Assembly: GCF_003254505.1 (NCBI RefSeq)
Contig: NZ_QFYP01000001.1
Coordinates: 1,534,001-1,598,000, forward strand
From: Phenylobacterium hankyongense
Lineage (GTDB): Bacteria > Pseudomonadota > Alphaproteobacteria > Caulobacterales > Caulobacteraceae
Length of the DNA stretch: 64,000 nt
Direction of reading: 5' to 3'
The notes under the pieces were generated by a model that saw nothing but the letters and a program-made list of their open reading frames with translations, did not search any database and was not told the origin of the DNA. Shown piece by piece: positions 8,752 to 21,450 of the stretch. Every line of letters starts with the position of its first letter. The first letter of the stretch is position 1. Position numbers and translations under genes: made by a program.

Positions 8752-9837
8752 TTAGGCCGCCACCTGCGGCAGCGGCCCGACGTAGCGCGACTGCGGGCGA
8801 ATCAGCCGGCCGCCGGCCAGCTGTTCGCGGGCGTGGGCGATCCAGCCCGCCACCCGGCCCATGGCGAAGACGCAGGTGAAGGTCGACGGCGGCAGGCCGA
8901 GCGCTTCCAGTAGCAGGGCGGTGTAGAACTCGACGTTGGTGTCGAGCGGGCGGTTGGGCTTCTTCTCGCGCAGGATGGCCAGGGCGGCGCTCTCCACCGC
9001 CTCGGCGAAGGCCAGGCGGCCGGGCCGGACGTTGGAGCCGTCGCTGAGCCGCCCGACGGCGCGCTTCAGGGCGTCGGCGCGGGGATCGCGCACCCGGTAG
9101 ACCCGATGGCCGAAGCCCATCAGCCGGTCGCCGCGGGCCAGCGCCGCCTCAAGCCAGGCCCGCGCATTGGCGGGCTCGCCGATGGCGTCCAGCATGTCGA
9201 TCACCGGGCCCGGCGCGCCGCCGTGCAGCGGCCCCTTCAGGGCGCTGATCCCGCCGAGCACCGCCGAGGTCAGGCCGGCGCGGGTGGAGGCGATCACCCG
9301 GGCCGCGAAGGTCGAGGCGTTGAGGCCGTGGTCGCTGACCGTCACCAGGTAGGCGTCCAGCGCCTCGGCTTCGGCGCGGGTCGCCGGGCGGCCCCGGGTC
9401 ATGCGCAGGATGTCGGCGGCGTGGCTGAGCGCGGGATCGGGCCGCACCGGCGCCTCGCCGGCCTGGGCGCGCACCACCGCGGCGGTGAACACCGCCGGCG
9501 CGGCCAGCAGCCGGAACGCCACCTCGAGGTCGTCGCCGTCGGCCAGCCGGGCGGTGAGCGCCCGCATGGCCTCGATCGGCGTGCGGTCCAGCAGGCCGGT
9601 GTCGAGGGCCGCCACCTCGGCGAACACCGCCAGCCGGGCCGCGCCCAGGGCTGGCCCGAAGTCGGCCGGCAGGTCGTCGAAGAAGCCGTCGAACAACAGC
9701 CGCGCCACCTCCTCGAAGCGGGTGCGCCCGGCGAGCTCGTCCAATGAGCGGCCGCGGATGATCAGCCGCCCCGCCTGCCCGTCGACCTCCGAGAGCACGG
9801 TCTCGGCCGCAACGACGTCTTCCAGGCCATCCGACAT
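8752..9837 (-). CDS. Citrate/2-methylcitrate synthase family protein
   Basis: A 361-residue citrate synthase-fold protein. The two active-site histidines are present in SDHGLNAST (about 170) and GFGHRVY (about 245). The position of the catalytic aspartate reads NVEFY instead of the textbook NVDFY, a conservative Glu change that also occurs, as I recall it, in some bacterial paralogues. ATG at 9837 follows GGAG by 6 bases. It is divergent from a second paralogue that carries a DNA-binding domain. It may be a 2-methylcitrate synthase or a second citrate synthase; no prp genes are nearby, so the acyl-CoA substrate is open. Confidence 0.85.
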   Translation of the reverse strand: MSDGLEDVVAAETVLSEVDGQAGRLIIRGRSLDELAGRTRFEEVARLLFDGFFDDLPADFGPALGAARLAVFAEVAALDTGLLDRTPIEAMRALTARLADGDDLEVAFRLLAAPAVFTAAVVRAQAGEAPVRPDPALSHAADILRMTRGRPATRAEAEALDAYLVTVSDHGLNASTFAARVIASTRAGLTSAVLGGISALKGPLHGGAPGPVIDMLDAIGEPANARAWLEAALARGDRLMGFGHRVYRVRDPRADALKRAVGRLSDGSNVRPGRLAFAEAVESAALAILREKKPNRPLDTNVEFYTALLLEALGLPPSTFTCVFAMGRVAGWIAHAREQLAGGRLIRPQSRYVGPLPQVAA

Positions 9838-9866
9838 GGCGTCCTCCAAACTGGCTTGCCGCCGCC

Positions 9867-9895
9867 TAGATTTGTCGGCAACCTTCCTCAGTCAA
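9867..9895 (-). promoter_or_regulatory. Putative promoter of the minus-strand citrate synthase gene
   Basis: Reading the minus strand, TTGACT (9895-9890) is separated by 17 bases from AATCTA (9872-9867), with the start ATG about 30 bases further. The -35 fits well, the -10 only moderately. The adjacent dyad at 9898-9914 would abut the upstream edge of RNA polymerase. Confidence 0.45.
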
Positions 9896-9897
9896 TC

Positions 9898-9914
9898 TTG
9901 ATCAATGTAATCAA
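9898..9914. promoter_or_regulatory. Operator-like dyad between the two citrate-synthase genes
   Basis: TTGATCAATGTAATCAA has TTGAT/ATCAA arms around a 7-base centre. It is AT-rich in a GC-rich genome, ends 3 bp before the ATG at 9918, and lies just upstream of the candidate minus-strand promoter. A small dyad is what the MerR-type domain of the adjacent protein might bind; this is inference. Confidence 0.45.
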
Positions 9915-9917
9915 CGT

Positions 9918-11081
9918 ATGCCTTCGCCTGACTGGATCGCCGCCGAGGAAGCCCGTGACCGTCTCGGCGTGCGGCCGCAGACCCTCTACGCCTATGTGAG
10001 CCGCGGGCGGGTGCAGGTGCGGCCCGATCCGCACGATCCGCGGCGCAGCCTCTATCGGGCGGCCGACATCGCCGCGCTCACCCAGCGCAAGGCCCGCAGC
10101 CGCAAGGTGTCGGAGGTCGCCGCCGGCGCGATCGCCTGGGGCGAGCCGGTGCTGGAATCGCAGATCACCACGGTGAGCGGCGGGCGGCTGTTCTACCGCG
10201 GCCGCGACGCCATCAAGCTGGCCGAGACCGAGACCCTGGAGGCGGTGGCGCGCCTGCTGCGCGGCGGCCATGGCGCGGCGCTGAAGCGCACCGAACGTCC
10301 GGTCCCGCCGAGGGCGGAGGACATGCGCACCCGCGCCTTTCTGGCGCTGGCGGCGCGGGCCGGGACCGACCCGCCGGCCCGCGGCCGCAACGCCCTGGCG
10401 CTGGCGGTGGAGGCCGCGACCCTGCTGGACGTGCTGACCGACGCCGTGGCCGGCGAGGTCGGCGGCGGGGCGATCCACAACCGGCTGGCGCTGGCCTGGG
10501 GCCTGGGTCCCGGCGGCCCCGGCGCGGACCTGATCCGCCGCGCCCTGGTGCTGGTGGCGGACCACGAGCTGAACGCCTCGGCCTTTTCGGCGCGGGTGGC
10601 GGCGTCCACCGGAGCCTCGCTGTCGGCGGCGGCGCTGGCCGGGCTGGCGACGCTGTCCGGGCCGCGGCACGGCGGGGCGACGGCGGCGGTGCGCACCTTC
10701 GCCCGCGAGGCGGCCCAACTCGGCCCGCGCGCCGCCATCGCCAACCGGCTGGTGGAGGACCGCGCCCTGCCGGGCTTCGGCCACGCCCTCTATCCCGACG
10801 CCGACCCGCGGGCCGCCGCCCTGCTGGAGCGGTTCGACGCGCCGCCGGAATTGGCCGCCCTGCGCCAGGCTGTGGAGGCCGCGGCGGGCCTGGCGCCCAA
10901 CGTCGACTTCGCGCTGATGGCGATCTGCGAGGCGTTGCGGCTGCCGCAGGATGCGCCGTTCGCCCTGTTCGCGGTGGCCCGCTGCGCCGGCTGGATCGCC
11001 CACGCCCTGGAGCAGGGCCAGGCCGACACCCTGATCCGGCCCCGCGCCCGCTACGTCGGACCGGAGCCGGAGTTCGGCTAG
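9918..11081 (+). CDS. Citrate synthase paralogue with N-terminal DNA-binding (MerR/excisionase-type) domain
   Basis: A 387-residue fusion. Residues about 1-60 form a winged-helix module: WIAAEEARDRLGVRPQTLYAYVSRGRVQ, a basic wing RPDPHDPRRSLY, then RAADIAAL, the excisionase/MerR pattern. From about 65 on is a citrate-synthase fold with both histidines (DHELNAS, GFGHALY) and the catalytic aspartate (NVDFAL) retained. The ATG follows an AT-rich dyad with no Shine-Dalgarno, so the mRNA may be leaderless. Such fusions exist in alphaproteobacteria as poorly characterised 'citrate synthase family' proteins. A dual enzyme/regulator role controlling the divergent paralogue is my inference. Confidence 0.86.
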   Translation: MPSPDWIAAEEARDRLGVRPQTLYAYVSRGRVQVRPDPHDPRRSLYRAADIAALTQRKARSRKVSEVAAGAIAWGEPVLESQITTVSGGRLFYRGRDAIKLAETETLEAVARLLRGGHGAALKRTERPVPPRAEDMRTRAFLALAARAGTDPPARGRNALALAVEAATLLDVLTDAVAGEVGGGAIHNRLALAWGLGPGGPGADLIRRALVLVADHELNASAFSARVAASTGASLSAAALAGLATLSGPRHGGATAAVRTFAREAAQLGPRAAIANRLVEDRALPGFGHALYPDADPRAAALLERFDAPPELAALRQAVEAAAGLAPNVDFALMAICEALRLPQDAPFALFAVARCAGWIAHALEQGQADTLIRPRARYVGPEPEFG

Positions 11082-11082
11082 C

Positions 11083-12252
11083 TCAGTCCGAGAAGAACTC
11101 GTTCCTGGCGTGCATCATGGCGGTGATCAGCTGCCGCTCCCCAGCATCGAGACAGGGGTTCCAGATGTCGAAGATCAGGATCACCCGAAGCGCGTCGGCG
11201 TCGTTCCAGGCCTCGTGCTCGATGGTGTCGTCGAACACCCAGGCCTCGCCCATCTTCCAGGTGCGCGTCTCGTTGCCGACCCGAAACCGCGCCGGTCCCG
11301 GCAGGATCAGCGGCAGATGGACCAGCAGGCGAGCGTTGGTGGAGCCGGTGTGCGGCGGAATGTGGGTGCGCGCGTCCAGCGCCGAGAAAACCGCCGTGGG
11401 CGCGAACCCCGGCTGGGCCGCCATGGGCAGGCTCTCCAGCAGGGCCGCCGTGTCCGGGCAGACGGCGCAGGCGGCGTCCTGCTTCACCCCGTCCTTCCAG
11501 AGGAAAAGCGAGCTCCATCGGCGCGAATGGTTGAGCTCGCCCCACTGGTTGACCGGCGCGCCCGGCGGATAGGCGATGTAGGGCACGAAGCCGTCGGCGG
11601 CCTCGGCCAGGGCTGTCTGAAGCTCAGCCTGGATGGTCGCGGTCGCCGCTTCCAGCACCGGCAGCCACGGAAACTCGGCGCGGTCGTGGAACGGGATCGC
11701 CGGCAAGCCCGGATAGTGCAGCAGCAGCGGCTCCTGGGTGTAGGCCTGTGTCCTGCCGGAGAAGATCGACAGCGACTCCTCGAATCGGCGCCGTCCGGGC
11801 AGGGAAACCTCGACGGCCACCCCCGCCAGGCGCTCGCGGAGGTAAGCCTCAAGGGCGTCGGCGGTGCGCGCCACCACCGCCCGGGCCCGGGCGGTGGGCG
11901 GGCCAAGCTGCGGCGGCATCGCCGGTGGCGCCGGCGCGATCTTCAGGGCGTTCCGGTAGATCTGCGCAGCCGCCCGCTCCCCCGACAGCTTCTCGACCAG
12001 AGCACCCTTCGAAAGCAGGGCGAAATAGTCGTAGGGATCGATCGCCAGCGCCTCGTCCAGCGCCTCCACGGCGCCGGCCAGATCGCCGGCCGCGCGGCGG
12101 ACGACGGCCTTCTGCACCTTCAGGTCGACGCCGGTAGCGCCGCCCGCCTCCGCCTCGGCGATCAGCGAAAGCGCCCCGACGAGGTCGCCGCGGCGCAGCG
12201 CGTCGTGGGCGCGCGCGCTGAGCCGTTCATGTAGCGTTGTGGCGGAGCTCAC
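11083..12252 (-). CDS. TPR-containing aspartyl/asparaginyl beta-hydroxylase family protein
   Basis: A 389-residue protein with helical TPR-like repeats at about 10-105 (two-helix units such as GDLVGALSLIAEAEAGG and GDLAGAVEALDEALAIDP). A 2-oxoglutarate/Fe(II) hydroxylase domain of the Asp/Asn beta-hydroxylase type follows (about 150-385). The second half shows HIPPHTGSTNARLLVHLPL and WVFDDTIEHEAWN, which place iron-ligand histidines and the 2-oxoglutarate arginine. The target is unknown. It ends 1 bp from the convergent fused citrate synthase. The family is scattered in alphaproteobacteria, some members beside sulfotransferases; none is seen here. Confidence 0.82.
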   Translation of the reverse strand: MSSATTLHERLSARAHDALRRGDLVGALSLIAEAEAGGATGVDLKVQKAVVRRAAGDLAGAVEALDEALAIDPYDYFALLSKGALVEKLSGERAAAQIYRNALKIAPAPPAMPPQLGPPTARARAVVARTADALEAYLRERLAGVAVEVSLPGRRRFEESLSIFSGRTQAYTQEPLLLHYPGLPAIPFHDRAEFPWLPVLEAATATIQAELQTALAEAADGFVPYIAYPPGAPVNQWGELNHSRRWSSLFLWKDGVKQDAACAVCPDTAALLESLPMAAQPGFAPTAVFSALDARTHIPPHTGSTNARLLVHLPLILPGPARFRVGNETRTWKMGEAWVFDDTIEHEAWNDADALRVILIFDIWNPCLDAGERQLITAMMHARNEFFSD

Positions 12253-12308
12253 CCCTCAGGGACGTCGCCGAACGCCGTTACCCCCTCCTGCGGGCCGGCC
12301 AGTGGCGC

Positions 12309-16844
<4,536 letters not shown>

Positions 16845-16849
16845 CGGGC

Positions 16850-18298
16850 TCACTCCGCCGCCATCAGCGCGTCGGCGCCGGTCTGGGCTTCGAGGTATCG
16901 GTGCATGGCCTCGGCCGCATCGCGGCCGTCGCGGATCGCCCAGACCACCAGGCTCGCCCCACGCACGATGTCGCCGGCGGCGAACACGCCGGGCAGCGAG
17001 GTCATCATGCTGCGGAAGTCGGCCTTCAGCGTGCCCCAGCGGGTGACCTTGAGCTCGTCCGCGGCAAAGGCCGTGGGCAGGTCCTCGGGGTCGAAGCCCA
17101 GGGCCTTGATGACCAGGTCGGCCTTGAGGTCGAAGTCCGCGCCCTCGACCTCCTCCGGCGCCTGGCGCCCGGACGCGTCGGGCGGGCCCAGGCGCATGCG
17201 CACGGCGCGGACGCCCGCAGCCTTCAGCGCCTCGCCGCTCACCGCCCGCGGCGCGGCCAGCCATTCGAACACCACGCCCTCTTCCTCGGCGTGGGCCACC
17301 TCGCGGGCCGAGCCCGGCATGTTGGCCTTGTCGCGGCGGTAGAGGCAGGTGACCGAGGCGGCGCCCTGGCGCACGGCGGTGCGCACGCAGTCCATGGCGG
17401 TGTCGCCGCCGCCCACCACCACCACGTGCCGGCCCGCGGCGTTCAGCCGGCCGCTTTCGTAGTCCGGCACCCGGTCGCCCAGGCCCTGGCGGTTGGAGGC
17501 GATCAAATAGTCCAGCGCCGGCACGACGCCTTCCGAGCCCGCGCCCGGCACGGCGAGGTCGCGGGGCTTGTAGACCCCGGTGGCGACCAGGACGCTGTCG
17601 TGGCGCGCGCGCAGCTCGGCGAGGGTGGCGTCGCGGCCGACCTCGAAGTTCAGCCGGAATTCGATGCCGCCGTCGGCCAGCCGGCGGGTGCGGCGCTCGA
17701 CGACCTCCTTCTCCAGCTTGAAGCCGGGGATGCCGTAGATCAGCAGGCCGCCGGCGCGGTCGTGGCGGTCGTAGACGGTGACCGCGTAGCCCAGCTCGCG
17801 CAGCCGCTCGGCGGCGGCGAGGCCGGCCGGGCCCGCGCCGACGATCCCCACCGACTGGCCGCGGTCGGCGCCGGCGAGCAGGGGCTGGACCCAGCCTTCC
17901 TCCCAGGCCTTGTCGCTCAGGTACTTCTCCACCGCGCCGATGGTCACGGTGCCGTGGCCGGACTGTTCGATGACGCAGTTGCCCTCGCACAGCCGGTCCT
18001 GCGGGCAGATGCGGCCGCAGATCTCCGGCATGGAATTGGTCGCCTGGGAGAGGGCGTAGGCTTCCTGCAGCCGGCCCTGAGCGGTCATCCGCAGCCAGTC
18101 GGGGATGTTGTTGTGCAGCGGACAATGGGTCTGACAGAACGGCACGCCGCACTGCGAGCAGCGCGAGGCCTGCTCGGAGGCCTTGGCGTCGATGAAGTCC
18201 GCATAGATCTCGTGGAAGTCGCCGGTGCGCGCGTCCGCCGCGCGCTTCGACGGCGTCGTCCGGGGTGTGGTCGTGAACTTCAGCATCCGCTCGGCCAT
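16850..18298 (-). CDS. gltD: Glutamate synthase (NADPH) small subunit
   Basis: The small GOGAT subunit, a flavoprotein passing electrons from NADPH to GltB. The 482-residue protein has an N-terminal 4Fe-4S region (CSQCGVPFCQTHCPL, then CGRICPQDRLCEGNCV), the FAD Rossmann motif VGIVGAGPAGLAAA, and the NADPH motif VVVVGGGDTAMDC. AAGDIVRGASLVVWAIRDGRDAA closes the FAD site. ATG 18298 has GGAAGGAG about 8 bases before it; an in-frame ATG 27 bases upstream is less likely. First gene of the gltD-gltB operon, reversed relative to the E. coli gltBD order. Confidence 0.96.
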   Translation of the reverse strand: MAERMLKFTTTPRTTPSKRAADARTGDFHEIYADFIDAKASEQASRCSQCGVPFCQTHCPLHNNIPDWLRMTAQGRLQEAYALSQATNSMPEICGRICPQDRLCEGNCVIEQSGHGTVTIGAVEKYLSDKAWEEGWVQPLLAGADRGQSVGIVGAGPAGLAAAERLRELGYAVTVYDRHDRAGGLLIYGIPGFKLEKEVVERRTRRLADGGIEFRLNFEVGRDATLAELRARHDSVLVATGVYKPRDLAVPGAGSEGVVPALDYLIASNRQGLGDRVPDYESGRLNAAGRHVVVVGGGDTAMDCVRTAVRQGAASVTCLYRRDKANMPGSAREVAHAEEEGVVFEWLAAPRAVSGEALKAAGVRAVRMRLGPPDASGRQAPEEVEGADFDLKADLVIKALGFDPEDLPTAFAADELKVTRWGTLKADFRSMMTSLPGVFAAGDIVRGASLVVWAIRDGRDAAEAMHRYLEAQTGADALMAAE

Positions 18299-18358
18299 GG
18301 ACGAGGCTCCTTCCGCAGCCGCCATTTAGAGGCGTGGCGACGAGCAGGAAAGCAGATG

Positions 18359-18446
18359 GTCCAATTCCAAGACTACAACTTCGCCGCCAGCGGCGGACGC
18401 CCAGAGCTTAAGCAGGACCCGCTCCGATATTAGTCCAATTTCAGGA
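18359..18446. promoter_or_regulatory. gltD/uppP divergent region with a repeated 14-bp element
   Basis: The 210-bp gap between the divergent gltD and uppP starts contains GTCCAATTCCAAGA (18359-18372) and GTCCAATTTCAGGA (18433-18446), a 12/14 direct repeat 74 bp apart. Between them is a CCGCC/GGCGG stem-loop, and after the second copy an AT-rich stretch typical of a promoter. No confident -35/-10 pair is seen. The repeat could be a regulator-binding site for either gene. Confidence 0.4.
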
Positions 18447-18508
18447 TGAACATATTTTTCACCATAATTGCTATCTTCTGACCGCTTGCCGCCGCCTTGG
18501 AGAGTGCT

Positions 18509-19312
18509 GTGTCGGACTGGATCTACGCCGTCGTCCTAGGCGTCATCGAAGGGCTGACGGAGTTCATTCCGGTCTCGTCGACGGGGATGCTGTTGCTGGC
18601 CAAGACGGCGATGGGCTTGCCGGACGGCTTCTGGGACACCTTCTGCGTGCTGATCCAGCTGGGCGCGATCCTGGCGGTGGTGGTGCTCTACTTCGGGCGG
18701 CTCTGGGGCGTGCTGCTGCGGCTGCCGCACGACAAGCAGGCCCGCCGCTTCGTGCTCAGCGTGCTGGTCGCCTTCCTGCCGGCCGCCGTGGTCGGCCTGC
18801 TGCTGCACGACTTCATCAAGAGCGTGTTGTTCGACAGCCCGCGAGTGCAGTGCGTCTCGCTGATCCTCGGCGGCCTGGTCCTGCTGGTGATCGACCGCGT
18901 CGTCCCGGCGCCCACGCGCAACGATCCGATGAAGCTGCCGCTCGCCACCGCTTTCGTGATCGGCCTCTTCCAATGCCTGGCGGTTATTCCCGGCACCTCG
19001 CGGTCCGGGGCCACCATCGTCGGCTCGATGCTGATGGGCGTCGACAAGCGCGCGGCCGCGGAATTCTCGTTCTTCCTGGCGATCCCGACCATGGCCGGGG
19101 CCTTCGCCGTCGACGCCTGGAAGAGCCGCGGTCAGTTGGCCACCACCAACATCGAGCTGATCGCGGTCGGTTTCGTGGTGTCGTTCGTGGTCGCGCTGGC
19201 GGTGATCAAGGCGATGCTGGCGATCATCTCGCGCCGCGGCCTCGCGCCGTTCGGCTGGTTCCGGATCCTGGTCGGGGCCGTCGGCCTGGGCCTGCTGGCG
19301 CTGCGGGGCTGA
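18509..19312 (+). CDS. uppP: Undecaprenyl-diphosphatase (BacA family), H-motif residue changed
   Basis: An inner-membrane phosphatase that regenerates undecaprenyl phosphate for peptidoglycan and O-antigen carriers; 267 residues with about eight transmembrane helices. Motif EGLTEFIPVSSTG (Glu14, Glu18) and PGTSRSGAT are intact. The residue after SSTG, a near-invariant histidine (His30 in E. coli), is methionine here (Met27). GTG at 18509 is preceded by GGAGAG with a 6-base gap; a TTG 12 bases earlier is less likely. Activity without the histidine is uncertain. Confidence 0.9.
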   Translation: MSDWIYAVVLGVIEGLTEFIPVSSTGMLLLAKTAMGLPDGFWDTFCVLIQLGAILAVVVLYFGRLWGVLLRLPHDKQARRFVLSVLVAFLPAAVVGLLLHDFIKSVLFDSPRVQCVSLILGGLVLLVIDRVVPAPTRNDPMKLPLATAFVIGLFQCLAVIPGTSRSGATIVGSMLMGVDKRAAAEFSFFLAIPTMAGAFAVDAWKSRGQLATTNIELIAVGFVVSFVVALAVIKAMLAIISRRGLAPFGWFRILVGAVGLGLLALRG

Positions 19313-19337
19313 TCGGCGCTGCGGTCCCCCGCTCCTC

Positions 19338-19480
19338 GTCATGGCCCGGCTCGTCCGGGCCACCCAGCCCAAGGCGAGCGCCTCAGCTGGTGAAGAACGG
19401 CGTGGGGATGGGTCACCCGGACAAGCCGGGTGATGGCGAATAAGGTTTATCCCGGACAGCCGCCCCACGGCTTTCGGGAT
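19338..19480. repeat. Palindromic repeat cluster (REP-like) in convergent gap
   Basis: Three stem-loops fill the gap between uppP and the NDUFA9-like gene: TGGCCCGG-5-CCGGGCCA (19342-19362), TCACCCGG-5-CCGGGTGA (19413-19433) and ATCCCG...CGGGAT with an inner AGCCG/CGGCT (19449-19480). The first two recur in reverse-complement order at 37137-37227, so this is a mobile-type intergenic repeat rather than a simple terminator. Confidence 0.85.
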
Positions 19481-19505
19481 GACAGCTAAGTGGAAATGAG
19501 AGGCC

Positions 19506-20483
19506 TCAGGCCCGTTCGGCGGCCATCTCGCGGTCTTCCTGGTCGGCGTACTGGCCGCCGCGGCGGTAGCGGTAGAGGTAGGTCGGCAGCACCGATTCCA
19601 CGGTGGTCGGCGTGATTCCGAGGTCGGGGAGGCCCGGATAGGCGCCGCTGACCACGTTGTCGGTCTTCAGCAGCTCCACCTGGTCGGCGGTGATCGGCGG
19701 CGCGACGACGCCCGCGGCGAGATCGCCCACGGCGCCCAGCAGGCGGGCGACCGGGAAGGGCACCGGCGCCAGCAGGCGGCGGCGGCCGGTCTCCCTCAGC
19801 ATCATCTCCATCAGCTCGCGGAAGGTGAACGTCGCCGGCCCGCCCAGCTCATAGGTCTGGCCGGCCGCGGCCGGGTCGCTGGCCAGGCGGGCGATCGCCT
19901 TGCCGACGTCGCCCACGAACACCGGCTGGAAGCGGGTTTTCCCGCCGCCGATCAGCGGCAGCGCCGGGCTCACCGCCGCCAGGGCCGCGAAGCGGTTGAA
20001 GAAGTGGTCCTCGGATCCGAAGACGATCGACGGGCGGACCACCACGGCGCCGGGGACCGCGTCGCGCGCCGCCAGCTCCCCCTCGGCCTTGGTGCGGGCG
20101 TACTTGGAGGCGGCGGCCGGGTCGGCGCCCAGGGCCGACATCTGCACCAGCCGGGGGATCCCCTCGGCGCGCACGGCCTCGGCGACGGTCTTGGCGCCCA
20201 TGACGTGCACGGCCTGGAAGCCCTGGCGGCCGGCCTCGTAGAGCACGCCGACCAGGTTCACCGCCGCGGTGGCCCCCTCCAGCGCCCGGCGCACGGAGGC
20301 TTCGTTGCGGACGTTGGCCTGCACCACGTCGATCTGGCCCACGTCGCCGTGCAGCCGCATGGCGTAGCCGAGGTTGGGATTGCGGATCGCCACCCGGATC
20401 CGCCAGCCGGCCTTGGCGAGCTGGCGCACAGTCTGGGCCCCGATGAAGCCCGATCCGCCGAAGACGGTGACTAGGTTCTGCAT
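19506..20483 (-). CDS. Complex I NDUFA9-like NAD(P)-binding protein (atypical SDR)
   Basis: An extended/atypical short-chain dehydrogenase of 325 residues. VTVFGGSGFIGAQTVRQL is the nucleotide-binding glycine motif. The family resembles mitochondrial NDUFA9, and alphaproteobacterial members are annotated as complex I accessory-like proteins. NLVGVLYE and VVVRPSIVFGSEDHFFNRFA are characteristic; the catalytic YxxxK region appears as YARTKAEGE. ATG 20483 gives the standard N-terminus. No nuo genes are close. A role in respiratory complex assembly is family inference only. Confidence 0.85.
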   Translation of the reverse strand: MQNLVTVFGGSGFIGAQTVRQLAKAGWRIRVAIRNPNLGYAMRLHGDVGQIDVVQANVRNEASVRRALEGATAAVNLVGVLYEAGRQGFQAVHVMGAKTVAEAVRAEGIPRLVQMSALGADPAAASKYARTKAEGELAARDAVPGAVVVRPSIVFGSEDHFFNRFAALAAVSPALPLIGGGKTRFQPVFVGDVGKAIARLASDPAAAGQTYELGGPATFTFRELMEMMLRETGRRRLLAPVPFPVARLLGAVGDLAAGVVAPPITADQVELLKTDNVVSGAYPGLPDLGITPTTVESVLPTYLYRYRRGGQYADQEDREMAAERA

Positions 20484-20582
20484 AGGTGAGCGCCGGCTGC
20501 CGTTCGAGAGGTCCAGGAGGGTGCGGATAGACGATGCGGCCCCGAGCCGCAATGAGACTTGGCTAAACCTCGCGGAGCGCCG

Positions 20583-20611
20583 TTGACCGGGCCGGGGCGG
20601 CGCTTTAAGGA
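20583..20611 (+). promoter_or_regulatory. Putative tRNA-Leu promoter
   Basis: TTGACC (20583-20588), a 17-base spacer and TAAGGA (20606-20611) lie about 30 bases before the mature tRNA 5' end. A GGCGCTT/AAGCGCC stem (about 20599-20617) overlaps the -10 region. Confidence 0.5.
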
Positions 20612-20639
20612 AGCGCCCTCGCGCGATCCGGTGGATCGG

Positions 20640-20726
<87 letters not shown>

Positions 20727-20751
20727 TCGATTGTAGACGACGCGCTTCGGC

Positions 20752-20771
20752 AGTCCTTTCCTGGGCGCCAT
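20752..20771 (+). repeat. Duplicated 3' end of tRNA-Leu
   Basis: AGTCCTTTCCTGGGCGCCAT matches the tRNA 3' end (20708-20727) at 19 of 20 bases, 44 bp downstream. A repeated tRNA 3' terminus is the usual footprint of a tRNA-targeting integrase, but no element lies between the copies. Confidence 0.75.
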
Positions 20772-20823
20772 CCCTCTCTCTATAGTGGAGAGCCGGGATG
20801 GGCCGGAGCGAGCGTACAGAGAC

Positions 20824-21441
20824 GTGACGACCTATCTGCATCAGGGCGATCTGCCGGCCGACGCCTTGGCCAACGCCACCGCCGTCGCGATCGATTCGGA
20901 GACCATGGGCCTGCGGCTCGGGCGCGACCCGCTGTGCGTGGTGCAGCTCTCCGACGGCGGCGGCGACGCCCACGTGGTGCAACTGGACCGCACCACCTAT
21001 GACGCCCCCAACCTGAAGCGGCTGCTCACCGATCCGGCGGTGACCAAGATCTTCCACTACGGCCGCTTCGATATCGCCATGTTCTGGCTTCATCTCGGGG
21101 TGGTGACGACGCCGGTCTACTGCACCAAGATCGCCTCCAAGCTGGCGCGGACCTACACCGACCGCCATGGGCTGAAGGACGTGACGCGGGAACTGGTCGG
21201 CATCGACCTCTCCAAGGCCCAGCAGAGCTCCGACTGGGGCGCGGCCAAGCTGTCCGAGGAACAGGTCGCCTACGCCGCCTCCGACGTCCTGCACCTGCAT
21301 GCGCTGCGGTCCCGGCTCGACGACATGCTGGCGCGCGAGGGGCGCGACGGCCTCGCCCGCGCCTGCTTCGAGTTCCTGCCGCACCGGTCCCTGCTCGACG
21401 TCGCCGGGTGGGAAGACGTCGACATCTTCGCCCATACCTGA
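20824..21441 (+). CDS. RNase D-like 3'-5' exonuclease
   Basis: A DEDDy exonuclease of 205 residues, shorter than E. coli RNase D because the HRDC domains are missing; this compact form is usual in alphaproteobacteria. Exo I is AIDSETMGL (Asp/Glu), Exo II FHYGRFDIAMF (Asp) and Exo III YAASDVLHLHAL (Tyr/Asp). It probably trims structured RNA 3' ends. GTG at 20824 fits the family N-terminus; another in-frame GTG at 20785 would add 13 residues. It lies just downstream of tRNA-Leu and may be cotranscribed with lptC, which begins 9 bp later. Confidence 0.9.
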   Translation: MTTYLHQGDLPADALANATAVAIDSETMGLRLGRDPLCVVQLSDGGGDAHVVQLDRTTYDAPNLKRLLTDPAVTKIFHYGRFDIAMFWLHLGVVTTPVYCTKIASKLARTYTDRHGLKDVTRELVGIDLSKAQQSSDWGAAKLSEEQVAYAASDVLHLHALRSRLDDMLAREGRDGLARACFEFLPHRSLLDVAGWEDVDIFAHT

Positions 21442-21450
21442 GGCCGCCCT

